A stretch of DNA of 64,000 nucleotides, taken from Paracidovorax valerianellae (GTDB taxonomy: Bacteria > Pseudomonadota > Gammaproteobacteria > Burkholderiales > Burkholderiaceae_C). The stretch covers positions 1 through 64,000 of the forward strand of contig NZ_FMZC01000017.1 in the NCBI RefSeq assembly GCF_900102625.1, in the 5' to 3' direction. The notes below the pieces were generated by a model that worked only from the letters and a program-made list of their open reading frames with translations, searched no databases and was not told the DNA's origin. The translations under genes were made by a program, and so were the position numbers. Numbering within the stretch: position 1 is the stretch's first letter; each line of letters starts with the position of its first letter. Below, piece after piece: positions 9,078 through 16,245 of this stretch.

Positions 9078-9094
9078 GCTATAAAAATAATAGC
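9078..9094. repeat. Dispersed hairpin repeat GCTAT-N7-ATAGC, copy a
   Basis: GCTATAAAAATAATAGC has 5-bp inverted arms around an A/T loop, preceded by GCGCTGGCA (9069-9077). The 14-nt string GCGCTGGCAGCTAT recurs at 50793. The copy sits between the convergent FIST and dadA genes, where it may assist termination. Confidence 0.6.
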
Positions 9095-9103
9095 AAACCA
9101 TGG

Positions 9104-10408
9104 TCAGAGGGCCGGCACGAGCGCGGGCGACGCCGCACGCGGCATGCCGGTGAAGGCGAAGTCCACCTCCGGCGCCAGACCGCTCACGATGCGGGCGATG
9201 GATTTGCCCGAGCCGCAGACATGCGTCCACCCCAGCGTGCCGTGGCCCGTGTTCAGGAACAGGTTGCCGATCTTCGTCTTGCCGATCAGCGGCACGTTGC
9301 TGGGCGTCGCAGGGCGCAGGCCGGTCCAGAACTGCGCCTGCGACGTGTCGCCCGCGCCAGGGAAAAGCTGCTCCACGCGGCGCACGATGGCTTCGCAGCG
9401 CACGGGGTTCAGGTCGCGCTGGTAGCCGTTCAGCTCGGCCGTGCCGGCGATGCGGAGCCGGTCGCCGCGCTCGCTGGTGTAGCGGGAGAAGACGAGCTTG
9501 TATTCGTCGTCCGTCAGGCTCACCTGGTAGGCGGCCGACGCGTCGCGCACCGGCAGGGTCACGGAATACCCCTTGGCCGGGTAGATCGGCAGGCGCACGC
9601 CCAGCGGCTCGGCCAGCAGCGGGCTGAACGAGCCCATGGCCAGCACGTAGGCATCGCCCCGCACGCGCTCGAAGCGGCCTTCGGCGTTGGTGATTTCGAC
9701 ATGGTCGATGGCGCCGCCTGCGGTGCGCAGCGCGGTGATGTGGCAGCCCGTGCGGAACTGCACGCCCGCGGCTTCGGCCAGCCGCGCCAGTTCGCGCGTG
9801 AAGGTGTTGGCGTCGCCCGACTCGTCCTCGGCCGTGTAGGTGGCGCCGGCCAGTTGCGGGCGGATGTGCGCCAGCGCGGGCTCCAGCCGCACGGCCTCGT
9901 CGGCGCTCACGACCTGGCGCTCGCAGCCCAGGGCACGCATCTGCTCGGCCGGCGCCAGCGCCCCGTCGAACTCTTCGGCGCTGGTATAGAAGTGCAGGAT
10001 GCCCTGCGTGCGCTGGTCGTACTGGATGTGCGTATCGCGGCGCAGTTGCTGCAGGGTGTCGCGGCTGTAGGTGCCCAGGCGCACGATCTGCTCGATGTTG
10101 TGCCGCGTGCGCGCCGGCGTGCATTCGCGCAGGAACTGCAGGCCCCACAGCCACTGGCGCATGTCGGCGCGCAGGCGAAACAGCAGCGGCGCGTCTTCGC
10201 GGCCCAGCCACTTCAGCACCTTGAGCGGTGCGCTGGGATTGGCCCAGGGCTCGGCGTGGCTCACCGAAATCTGCCCGCCGTTGGCGAAGCTGGTCTCCGC
10301 GCCAGGGGTGCCCTGGCGGTCGATGACGGTCACTTCATGGCCGAGTTGTTGCAGGAAATAGGCGGAGGTGGTGCCGAGCAGGCCGGCACCGAGAACGATC
10401 ACGCGCAT
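9104..10408 (-). CDS. dadA: D-amino acid dehydrogenase, small subunit (FAD-dependent)
   Basis: This 434-residue flavoprotein oxidatively deaminates D-amino acids to 2-oxo acids and ammonia, passing electrons to the respiratory chain at the inner membrane. The FAD-binding motif 'VLGAGLLGTTSAYFLQQLG' is at residues 4-22. The DadA hallmarks 'TSFANGGQISVSHAEPWANP' and 'WTGLRPATPSNVPLIG' are present, as is the C-terminal 'NTGHGTLGWTHVCGSGK'. The length is normal. The gene stands alone, without alanine racemase beside it. The leader carries a tandem glycine riboswitch, so expression should follow glycine. This raises the possibility that glycine, or a metabolite coupled to it, is the relevant substrate; that part is inference. 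Confidence 0.9.
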   Translation of the reverse strand: MRVIVLGAGLLGTTSAYFLQQLGHEVTVIDRQGTPGAETSFANGGQISVSHAEPWANPSAPLKVLKWLGREDAPLLFRLRADMRQWLWGLQFLRECTPARTRHNIEQIVRLGTYSRDTLQQLRRDTHIQYDQRTQGILHFYTSAEEFDGALAPAEQMRALGCERQVVSADEAVRLEPALAHIRPQLAGATYTAEDESGDANTFTRELARLAEAAGVQFRTGCHITALRTAGGAIDHVEITNAEGRFERVRGDAYVLAMGSFSPLLAEPLGVRLPIYPAKGYSVTLPVRDASAAYQVSLTDDEYKLVFSRYTSERGDRLRIAGTAELNGYQRDLNPVRCEAIVRRVEQLFPGAGDTSQAQFWTGLRPATPSNVPLIGKTKIGNLFLNTGHGTLGWTHVCGSGKSIARIVSGLAPEVDFAFTGMPRAASPALVPAL

Positions 10409-10439
10409 GATTCACAAGCCTTTTTGAAGGTTTGCGCAA

Positions 10440-10495
10440 GCAGATCGCCGGTGTTGTGCTATGAAATTAATAGCGTGCAGCCGACGGCGATCTGC
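10440..10495 (-). promoter_or_regulatory. Leader hairpin between riboswitch and dadA (possible expression platform)
   Basis: An 11-bp perfect inverted repeat (CGGCGATCTGC / GCAGATCGCCG on either side) encloses a copy of the dispersed repeat, GCTATGAAATTAATAGC (10458-10474). In the mRNA it would form a long, strong stem about 30 nt before the AAAGG ribosome-binding site of dadA. There is no U-tract after it, so simple Rho-independent termination is not obvious. Confidence 0.55.
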
Positions 10496-10511
10496 CGTGC
10501 TGCCGCTCCCC

Positions 10512-10700
10512 CTGTCCTTGGTACCTGAGAGATTCACCCTGCGCCAACACGGCGAGGGGCTTGCTCCTTCGGTGCGCCATGGCATGCATGGCGGCTCTCC
10601 AGACGGCTTTGATGGTGGTGCAGTACGGGACCTGAGCGTGTATGGGAGTTTGCGCCTTCGGTGGAGCGGCCCGGGGGCCGTTCGCTCTCCTGCGGGGTGC
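10512..10700 (-). ncRNA. Tandem glycine riboswitch in the dadA leader
   Basis: Read on the minus strand, two glycine-aptamer signatures follow each other. Aptamer 1 contains GGAGAG (near 10690), CCACCGAAGGCGCAA, and a CGCTCAGG-type 3' element. Aptamer 2 contains GGAGAG, GCACCGAAGGAGCAA, and ends with the hallmark CTCTCAGG-tacc-AAGGACAG (10512-10533). The conserved 'CACCGAAGG.GCAA' and 'CTCAGGt..AGGACAG' blocks are the Rfam glycine riboswitch core. The element ends ~100 nt before the dadA start codon and points towards it. In most proteobacteria these riboswitches turn on the glycine cleavage system or a transporter. Confidence 0.88.
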
Positions 10701-10777
10701 ATCGTAGCAGCGAAGGCGTGCCGCGCAAAACCGGCGGCCCGGCGCAGGGACGGCCGGCCGCGCGGGCGGGGACGCGG

Positions 10778-11785
10778 TCAGTCGATGCTGATCCTGGCGT
10801 CCTTCACCACCTGGGCCCATTTCGCGCGGTCGGTGTGCACGGTCTGGCGAAACTGCTCGGGCGTTTCGATGCGCACGGCGTTGCCTTGCGATTCGAAGCG
10901 CTCGCGCACGTCGGGCTGCTCCAGCACCTGGCGCAGCGCGGTGCTGAGTTTCTGCACCACGGCGGGGTCGGTCCCCTTGGGCGCGAAGACGCCGAACCAG
11001 ATCGAGCTGTCGAAGCCCCGGGTGCCCGGCAGCCCGCTCGATGCGATGGTGGGCACCTCCTTCACCGCCGCCACGGGCTTTGCGGTGGTCACGCCCAGCA
11101 GGCGCACCTTGCCGGCCTTGTAGTGCGGCAGCACGGTCTGCACCTGGTTCATGATGCAGCACGTCTCGCCGCGCACCACCGACGTGATGGCCTCGGGCCC
11201 GCCCTTGTAGGGCACGTGCACCATGTCCAGGCCCAGGCGCGCATTGAACTCGGCAAACGCCATGTGGGTGCCGGCACCGTTGCCGGTGGAGGCGTAGTTG
11301 TACTTGCCCGGGTGGGCCTTCACCACCTCGACGAACTCCTTGAGCGTCTTCACGTCGATGACGTTCGGGTTGATGGTGAGCACGTTCGACACATCGATCA
11401 GCGGAGCGACGGGGATGAAGTCTTCCTCGACGTCGAAAGGCAGTTTCTTGTAGAGCGCCGCGTTGCTGCCGTGCGTGGCTGCGGTGCCGAAAGCCAGCGT
11501 GTAGCCGTCCGGCCGGGCGCGGGCCACGTACTCGCTGGCGATGTTGCCCGCCGCGCCCGACTTGTAATCGATGATGACCGGCTGGCCGAGCTTCTGGCTC
11601 AACGGCTCCTGGACCGCACGGGCGATGACGTCGACGCCTGAGCCAGCCGGGAAGCCGAGGATCATCGTGACGGGCTGCCGGGGCCAGTCGGTGGATTGGG
11701 CATGGGTGCCGACGCTGAACGTGGCGGCTGCGGCGCAGGCCATGGCGGCTGCGATGGGCTTGATGGGGCGAGAAAGGAATGGCAT
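10778..11785 (-). CDS. Bug-family (TctC-like) periplasmic substrate-binding protein
   Basis: This is a ~335-residue extracytoplasmic binding protein with a signal peptide ('AAAMACAAAATFSVGTHAQ'). The family motifs follow: 'WPRQPVTMILGFPAGSGVDVIAR' (WPRQPVTMILGF / PAGSGVDVIAR), 'VIIDYKSGAAGNIASEYVAR', 'HVPYKGG..AI' and 'FAPKGT'. Bug proteins bind small carboxylates such as tricarballylate and are hugely expanded in Bordetella and the Comamonadaceae. There is no TctA/TctB membrane component nearby, so this is an orphan. The ATG at 11785 gives a standard signal peptide; an in-frame ATG at 11827 would add 14 residues. The ligand cannot be told. Confidence 0.85.
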   Translation of the reverse strand: MPFLSRPIKPIAAAMACAAAATFSVGTHAQSTDWPRQPVTMILGFPAGSGVDVIARAVQEPLSQKLGQPVIIDYKSGAAGNIASEYVARARPDGYTLAFGTAATHGSNAALYKKLPFDVEEDFIPVAPLIDVSNVLTINPNVIDVKTLKEFVEVVKAHPGKYNYASTGNGAGTHMAFAEFNARLGLDMVHVPYKGGPEAITSVVRGETCCIMNQVQTVLPHYKAGKVRLLGVTTAKPVAAVKEVPTIASSGLPGTRGFDSSIWFGVFAPKGTDPAVVQKLSTALRQVLEQPDVRERFESQGNAVRIETPEQFRQTVHTDRAKWAQVVKDARISID

Positions 11786-11852
11786 GGCGGATGGGCGCTG
11801 AACGCTGGATGAAGACCGATTCGCCATTGTGTTCAAGCGCTCATTCCCGCGC

Positions 11853-11870
11853 GCCCATATGCATATGGGC
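11853..11870. promoter_or_regulatory. 18-bp perfect palindrome upstream of the Bug gene
   Basis: GCCCATATGCATATGGGC is perfectly self-complementary. It lies 68 bp before the preferred start (26 bp before the alternative start) of the Bug-family gene, so it could be an operator. No regulator gene is adjacent. Confidence 0.45.
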
Positions 11871-11964
11871 CTATTGGCGCAGTGGTTGCCAATGGCCTGC
11901 CAAGGCCGCAGAGCCCGCCGAGGCTCTGTGACGCCGGCGGGCTCTGCGAGTTCTACCGTGCGGA

Positions 11965-12387
11965 TCAGTATCGGTTCGGGTTGTCCGGACGGCGGTCCTG
12001 GCGGTTGGGCACTCCATCGCCATCGCGGTCCCAGCCGCCGCGGCGCATTTCCCAGCGGCCGTCGTGCTGCACCCAGGCAGGCTGGCGATAGGCATAGCCT
12101 GGGCGGGCGCGGACCCAATGGCCTGCCACCCAAACGTGGCGGTGGCCGCGCCATTCCCAGTGGCCCGTCTCCCACACCATGCCGCGGCGCGGTGGCGGCA
12201 CGGCTTCACGGCGGGGTGGGGGCGGTGCCTGGTACTGCACCATCAGCGGTGCGGGCTGCTGGTACACCGGTCCGCCGGACTGCACGATCACCGTGGCGCT
12301 GGTGGCGGCCTGCGCGACCGTGGTGACGGAGCCCAGCGAAGCGAGGGCCAGCATGGCGGCGGTGAGGGCAATGGTCTTGCGGGTCAT
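11965..12387 (-). CDS. YXWGXW repeat-containing exported protein
   Basis: This 140-residue exported protein has a signal peptide ending near 'VAQAA' (residue ~28) and a Pro/Arg-rich stretch 'APPPPRREAVPPPRRG'. Tryptophan-rich repeats follow: 'ETGHWEWRGHRHVWVAGHW' and 'YRQPAWVQHDGRWEMRRGGW'. The C-terminus, 'DRDGDGVPNRQDRRPDNP', resembles a Ca-binding thrombospondin-type-3/EF-like motif. The W-x-x-G-x-W pattern is a known repeat family of periplasmic or surface proteins without defined biochemical function. The gene is monocistronic, with an AAAGGAGAT ribosome-binding site. Confidence 0.75.
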   Translation of the reverse strand: MTRKTIALTAAMLALASLGSVTTVAQAATSATVIVQSGGPVYQQPAPLMVQYQAPPPPRREAVPPPRRGMVWETGHWEWRGHRHVWVAGHWVRARPGYAYRQPAWVQHDGRWEMRRGGWDRDGDGVPNRQDRRPDNPNRY

Positions 12388-12549
12388 GACGATCTCCTTT
12401 GGAAAAGCGCTGTGTTTTTGTCAGCACCTTCATCGTGATCGGCCAACGTCAAGCCGGTGTCGCCGCGGCGCGAAGTGTTGTGAGCAGGTGTTTCACGGCT
12501 GGGTCGGGCGTGGCATGACTGTTTACTGGCGGGGGCAGTTTGCCGGCCG

Positions 12550-13293
12550 CTAGCGCGGCGCTCCTGCTGCACCGTCTTTCGCTTCTCCGCCCAGCGAGGG
12601 TTGGTCGCTGCTCGGGCCTTGCATGGTCGACCAGCTCAAATCCAGTTCAAGTCCATCGCAGGGCGTACCAGGCAATGACAAGACAGCGTTTTGCTCGAAC
12701 TGCCAAAGATCGGCACGGGTACCGCTCCCCGCTGGACTGCCTGGCTGGAGATTGCGGATATCGCCTGCGTAAGGATGGGAGGCGACTTCTTTGACTTTCC
12801 AGACCCACATCCGCAAAGTCGCCTTCGGATTGGCGGTCGCGACGCTTTCTGCCATCACCGGGGCAATGACATGCGAGCAGTAAAGGCCTGGCTGATAACC
12901 CGCGGCGATGACGGCAGCGATCCAGCCGTTGATGTACGCCAGGGCTTCGGTGCCTGGACTGCTTCCGTCTTCCCAATCCAGATAAAGAGTGGACTGAAGG
13001 GGGAAGCCTGCGCTGCTTGCCAATTGCGTCGACTGGGTTCCGTCAATAGCGCCTTGTTTTCCATCGGGATTGCGACTGCCCGGGCCGCATGTTTGTTGGC
13101 CTACATAAATCGGAGCCAGTCCCCATCCCTGGGCTAGCAAGGCCTGCCTCTTATCCATCCAGCTTTTGTCGTGGTGGCTGGGCGCTGAAGCGAGGTAGAA
13201 CCCGCACCATGTCAGTTCCGTGTTGTCCTTGAGCCACTGCAGAGCCTGGTTTCCCGGAAACGTGCTGGTGTCAAACCCTGTGTAATAAGTCAT
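12550..13293 (-). CDS. DUF1906 (glycoside-hydrolase-like) protein, last gene of the reb-like operon
   Basis: This 247-residue protein matches the DUF1906/Rv2525c-like TIM-barrel family: 'GFDTSTFPG' at the start, 'TWCGFYLASAP', 'GWGLAPIYVGQQ', 'TLYLDWEDG', 'GYQPGLYCSH' and 'ADLWQFEQN'. The family is related to GH25-type muramidases, which have a catalytic acidic residue in the 'D.E' region seen here in 'LDWEDG'. There is no signal peptide. A strong Shine-Dalgarno (AAGGGAGAA) precedes the ATG. It is the last of nine same-strand genes starting at 16566. Acting on the cell wall to free or deliver the products of the upstream RebB-like genes is an attractive idea but only inference. Confidence 0.65.
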   Translation of the reverse strand: MTYYTGFDTSTFPGNQALQWLKDNTELTWCGFYLASAPSHHDKSWMDKRQALLAQGWGLAPIYVGQQTCGPGSRNPDGKQGAIDGTQSTQLASSAGFPLQSTLYLDWEDGSSPGTEALAYINGWIAAVIAAGYQPGLYCSHVIAPVMAESVATANPKATLRMWVWKVKEVASHPYAGDIRNLQPGSPAGSGTRADLWQFEQNAVLSLPGTPCDGLELDLSWSTMQGPSSDQPSLGGEAKDGAAGAPR

Positions 13294-13339
13294 AAGAATT
13301 CTCCCTTGAATGTGTTGATGGACGCCGTGCTATCAGGCC

Positions 13340-14035
13340 TCATTCCACTTGCTTCATCAGCCAGTAGACCGCTTTGACCGTCTGCAATGCGATGGTCTGG
13401 TTCTCGGCCAACATGTTTTCGAGTGGCAGGGTCGGCACGGGTGGCATGCCAGGAACGACGGTGATGGGCACGCCATTGGTGTCGGTGGACAGAGGCAGGG
13501 GCTCCGGCACGCGGTAGAAAGTGCGCCGCAGCAACGCCGCAGCCATGCCCAACGCGAGCAATGCCAGAACCGCGATCACGACCACGATCACCTTGATCGG
13601 AGGGATCGGTATTTTCTGGATCAAGCTGGCGATGAATGAAACAGCGATCAGGCAATCGAGGGTCAGCGGCGAATTCAGCACGCGCACCATTTGCGTCTGT
13701 ACCAGCTCGCCGGGCTGCTGCATGAACTCCACCGCATAGGTCTTTCCGTGGACACGGACCGGGACCGATGTTCGCCGCACGGACAGGGTGTTGTCCGCAG
13801 CTTGGTAGTCCACACGGCTCAGGCAGGGGGACAGTGCGGCAGGTGGAGAAAATGCCAGCCAGCCTCCTGCCCCCTCGGGCATTTGAATGTCGGCTGGCGC
13901 AGCTTCGACCAGCATGAAGTCGCCTGGATAGCCGTCCGGCCCCGTGCCAGGGAAGCCTTGGAGATACGCCCGGGGAAACGCCACCACCACCACTTGCTCC
14001 GGCAAAGGCCGCCTCAGGTTGACGCGATGTGGCAT
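13340..14035 (-). CDS. Membrane-associated protein of the reb-like operon, unknown function
   Basis: I do not recognise this 231-residue protein. It has a ~120-residue soluble N-terminal part and two closely spaced hydrophobic helices (about 130-145 and 149-170, the second Val/Ile/Ala/Leu-rich). A Pro-rich tail follows that ends in a short amphipathic helix. It lies 11 bp after the preceding small gene and 46 bp before the DUF1906 gene, so it is almost certainly in the same operon. A membrane partner for the small proteins encoded upstream is plausible. Confidence 0.6.
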   Translation of the reverse strand: MPHRVNLRRPLPEQVVVVAFPRAYLQGFPGTGPDGYPGDFMLVEAAPADIQMPEGAGGWLAFSPPAALSPCLSRVDYQAADNTLSVRRTSVPVRVHGKTYAVEFMQQPGELVQTQMVRVLNSPLTLDCLIAVSFIASLIQKIPIPPIKVIVVVIAVLALLALGMAAALLRRTFYRVPEPLPLSTDTNGVPITVVPGMPPVPTLPLENMLAENQTIALQTVKAVYWLMKQVE

Positions 14036-14046
14036 GCCGCGCTGGC

Positions 14047-14268
14047 TTACCCGGTCCAGCCTGTGGTCACGGTGGCTTCATAAGCGTCGAGCCCGCGGAT
14101 GATGGCGCCCGCGCTCAGGACGAGCGAGCCGAAGATGAGCGGAGACGCATCGTTTTGCAGCACCTCGACCATCAAGGCATAGGAGGCCTCGGCGCTGGGC
14201 AGAGCGACGGCATTCAGCGCCGCCACGGCCGACAAGGGCTTGTCCACGATGGCTCCGCTGGCCGCCAT
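14047..14268 (-). CDS. Small reb-like operon protein (73 aa)
   Basis: The product is a 73-residue, Ala-rich, moderately hydrophobic protein with 'KPLSAVAALNAVALPSAEASYALMVEVL' (KPLSAVAALNAVALPS / AEASYALMVEVL) and a hydrophobic 'SPLIFGSLVLSAGAIIRGL'. The ATG begins one base after the stop of the previous gene (TGAcATG), a typical translationally coupled start. The 'ALPSAEASYALMVEV' region faintly recalls the Pro-Ala / Tyr spacing of the neighbouring RebB-like proteins, but I would not assign it to that family. Confidence 0.55.
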   Translation of the reverse strand: MAASGAIVDKPLSAVAALNAVALPSAEASYALMVEVLQNDASPLIFGSLVLSAGAIIRGLDAYEATVTTGWTG

Positions 14269-14269
14269 G

Positions 14270-14491
14270 TCATGGCCCCGGCGCAGGCGCAGGCGCAGGC
14301 GCAGGCGGCAGGTGGTACAGCTGGCGAATGTGGTCGAGCACCTTGTTGTTCTCTTCGGTGATGATCCGCATCTGCTCGTCGGCATTGCCTTCGACGCCCA
14401 ACATAGCGATGTTGGTGGCCACCTTCGTCATGGAATCGGCGATGCTTTCGACCACCTGGCCCAGGTGCGTCAACGATTGGGGTTGGCTCAT
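14270..14491 (-). CDS. Small helical reb-like operon protein (73 aa) with APAPAP tail
   Basis: This 73-residue acidic helical protein ('HLGQVVESIADSMTKVATNI', 'EENNKVLDHIRQLYHL') ends in a (Pro-Ala)n-Gly-Pro tail encoded by a GGCGCA-type hexamer repeat near 14280-14310. The start overlaps the stop of the upstream gene (ATGA). The function is unknown. The heptad-like spacing of hydrophobic residues suggests a coiled coil, and thus assembly with other operon products. Confidence 0.6.
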   Translation of the reverse strand: MSQPQSLTHLGQVVESIADSMTKVATNIAMLGVEGNADEQMRIITEENNKVLDHIRQLYHLPPAPAPAPAPGP

Positions 14492-14829
14492 TGTTCGGTG
14501 CCTTTGGCTTTGGGTTTCTTCGGAAGGGCTTGCGTGAGGGTGGGATCTGATTCCCAGTCGCTTTTTTCAGCCGTGCGCATGACGACGGTGGAGTTGACAT
14601 AGCCGATGCATTGCGAGAACGGCCGAGGGCCGAAAGCAACGTTGTGGTCTTCGGTGACGGTGGTCGAGGCCAGCACGGAAAGAACGCCCGTGAGGCTGCT
14701 CCGGACCACGTAGTAGTCGCCACCCTGCAATGCGGCATCGAAACCGCTTTTCAGCCGGCTCTGGATTTGCTCCATGAGCTGGGTGTTGTGCAGTTCCATG
14801 GGCGTCGGCTCCCGCGTTGCCTGGTTCAT
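14488..14829 (-). CDS. Reb-like operon protein (113 aa), unknown
   Basis: This 113-residue protein is not recognised. The N-terminal half is helical ('LHNTQLMEQIQSRLKSGFDAAL'); the middle is rich in Ser/Thr/Val and beta-like ('YYVVRSSLTGVLSVLAS', 'SQCIGYVNSTVVMRTAE'); the tail is basic ('LPKKPKAKG'). The start is fixed by an ATGA overlap with the preceding gene at 14826-14829, and its own stop overlaps the next start, so it is tightly coupled with its neighbours. Confidence 0.6.
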   Translation of the reverse strand: MNQATREPTPMELHNTQLMEQIQSRLKSGFDAALQGGDYYVVRSSLTGVLSVLASTTVTEDHNVAFGPRPFSQCIGYVNSTVVMRTAEKSDWESDPTLTQALPKKPKAKGTEQ

Positions 14830-15203
14830 GGAACGGCCACTCGCAAGTGGGTTGCGGCCCTCTGGCTCGAGAACGCACTGAGGGCGCTCTTCAAGCCCGC
14901 GATGGACTGCGCCAATTCGTTGCCCGTGAGCACCATCACCGACGATCGGGCGGCGGAGGGGCCCGGCGTTTGGACGCGCGCCACGGCCGACGCCACGATC
15001 ACTTGGCGAAGGCGGTTCATGGCGTCCTGGCGCGCTACCTGGGCTTTGGCACTCAGATCGCCACTGGCGATCTGGTTGGCGTACGCCAGGTTCGACAGCG
15101 CCGAGGGCAGCTGCGCGGTCACCAATCCCGAGAGAGCGGCGGCTGACTCCGCAGCGCCGCCAAGCGTATCTTCGCCCACGGTTTTGATTTCGATCATTCC
15201 CAT
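14826..15203 (-). CDS. RebB-like protein, divergent (125 aa)
   Basis: This 125-residue protein keeps part of the pattern of its two upstream neighbours: 'LPSALSNLAYANQIASGDLS' and, near the C-terminus, 'LTGNELAQSIAGLKSALSAF' against 'LTNNELAQSIADLKAAVNAF'. It lacks their 'NQQA' segment. It therefore appears to be a diverged paralogue that arose by tandem duplication. It has a good ribosome-binding site (GGAGGG). If the assignment is right it would be a structural or modulating R-body subunit. Confidence 0.55.
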   Translation of the reverse strand: MGMIEIKTVGEDTLGGAAESAAALSGLVTAQLPSALSNLAYANQIASGDLSAKAQVARQDAMNRLRQVIVASAVARVQTPGPSAARSSVMVLTGNELAQSIAGLKSALSAFSSQRAATHLRVAVP

Positions 15204-15274
15204 AATCCCTCCGTTGAAAAGCGGTGGAGCGGCCCGGAGGCAGCCCCACCTTCGTCATCCAGTTATCGATCCAT

Positions 15275-15775
15275 TCAACCGTTCGCCCTGACCTTCACGG
15301 TGAAGTAGTTAGGCTGAAGATCGATGAGGATCTCCTCCTTGGCGACCTTCCCGGGGACCAGGATGGTGATACCCGGTGGAACGATCAACTGCCCGAGCGA
15401 ATCCACGCGAAGGCCTCTGTCCATCAGTGCCCTGAGCGTTGCCCGTCCCGCTCCGCTCCCGCCGGAAGGTGCAGCGAACGCGTTCACTGCGGCCTTCAGA
15501 TCGGCGATCGACTGCGCCAACTCGTTGTTGGTGAGCACGTCCACCGCGGACCGGGCTTCCATGGGACCGATGGTTCCGATGGTGTTCGTGGCTTTCGCTA
15601 CCAGCGGAATGCCCAGTTCGCCGATTGCCTGCTGGTTCGCCACGGCGTTCTGCTGGCCCAGGTTGTTGGTGCTGACCACGTTTGCGTACGCGAGGTTGGA
15701 AAGCATCGCCGGCTGCTCTGAAATGGCTTTCAGATTGCCGACGGCGACCGCACTCGTGACTTGTGCATCAATCAT
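15275..15775 (-). CDS. RebB-like R-body ('killing trait') protein with C-terminal extension
   Basis: Residues 1-105 are very close to the next gene upstream: 'SAVAVGNLKAISEQPAMLSN', 'QQNAVANQQAIGELGI', 'VAKATNTIGTIGPMEARSAV', 'LTNNELAQSIADLKAAV'. A Gly/Ser linker and a ~55-residue beta-rich C-terminal domain follow ('LGQLIVPPGITILVPGKVAK', ending 'YFTVKVRANG'). The N-terminal 'V..AV..GN.K.I.E.PAM' pattern and Gln/Asn/Ala-rich middle fit the RebB family of refractile-body subunits. These polymerise into large coiled protein ribbons that unroll with pH in Caedibacter. The extension is not part of known short RebB proteins and may be an adaptor. Confidence 0.62.
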   Translation of the reverse strand: MIDAQVTSAVAVGNLKAISEQPAMLSNLAYANVVSTNNLGQQNAVANQQAIGELGIPLVAKATNTIGTIGPMEARSAVDVLTNNELAQSIADLKAAVNAFAAPSGGSGAGRATLRALMDRGLRVDSLGQLIVPPGITILVPGKVAKEEILIDLQPNYFTVKVRANG

Positions 15776-15810
15776 GTTGTGTCCTCCCTATCAGCCCAGA
15801 GGGGCCGAGA

Positions 15811-16128
15811 TCAACGACCGCCGAAGGCCTGCAGCGTGGCCTTCATGTCGGCAATGGTTTGCGCCAACTCGTCGTTGGTCAGAACGTCCACGGCCGAGCG
15901 GGCTTCGAGCGGCCCGATGTTGCTCACCGTGTTGGAGGCTTTGGCAACGATGGAGATGCCCAGTTCGTTCATGGCCTGCTGATTGGCCACCGCGTTCTGC
16001 TGGGACAGATTGGTGTTGGCGACGGTATTGGAATACGCCAGGTTGGAAAGCATCGCGGGTTGTTCCGAGATGGCTTTCAGGTTGCCGATTGCGACAGCGC
16101 TCACTACTTCTTCGGGCAGAGTTGCCAT
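15811..16128 (-). CDS. rebB: RebB-like R-body ('killing trait') protein (105 aa)
   Basis: This 105-residue protein is the cleanest RebB-type member here: 'VVSAVAIGNLKAISEQPAML', 'SNTVANTNLSQQNAVANQQA', then 'AKASNTVSNIGPLEARSAVD' and 'LTNDELAQTIADMKATLQAF'. R-body subunits are small (~80-120 residues), Ala/Asn/Gln-rich, and encoded by several tandem paralogues, as here. No signal peptide is present, consistent with cytoplasmic assembly. It has a strong Shine-Dalgarno (AAGGAG). Family assignment rests on pattern recognition only. The symbol marks similarity, not proof of R-body formation. Confidence 0.6.
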   Translation of the reverse strand: MATLPEEVVSAVAIGNLKAISEQPAMLSNLAYSNTVANTNLSQQNAVANQQAMNELGISIVAKASNTVSNIGPLEARSAVDVLTNDELAQTIADMKATLQAFGGR

Positions 16129-16206
16129 GGTATTTCTCCTTGAGGTTGACAGATGGTTGAAATAGCGGGTTTACCTACCGCCCCCGGGCCGGGAGGATGC
16201 TTCATC

Positions 16207-16222
16207 GCATTTTCGAAAATGC
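16207..16222. promoter_or_regulatory. Perfect 16-bp palindrome between the first two reb-like genes
   Basis: GCATTTTCGAAAATGC is self-complementary. It lies in the 117-bp gap after the first reb-like gene, just downstream of its stop at 16246. As RNA it gives a short stem, and it could act as a processing or attenuation site that changes the ratio of first to later gene products. Confidence 0.4.
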
Positions 16223-16245
16223 AATGAATGGCATTCTTGGTGAAG

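Noticed and set aside
14280-14310. GGCGCA-type hexamer run as a regulatory microsatellite
   Set aside because: It lies in frame at the 3' end of a small gene and encodes its Pro-Ala tail; too short to call a phase-variable tract.
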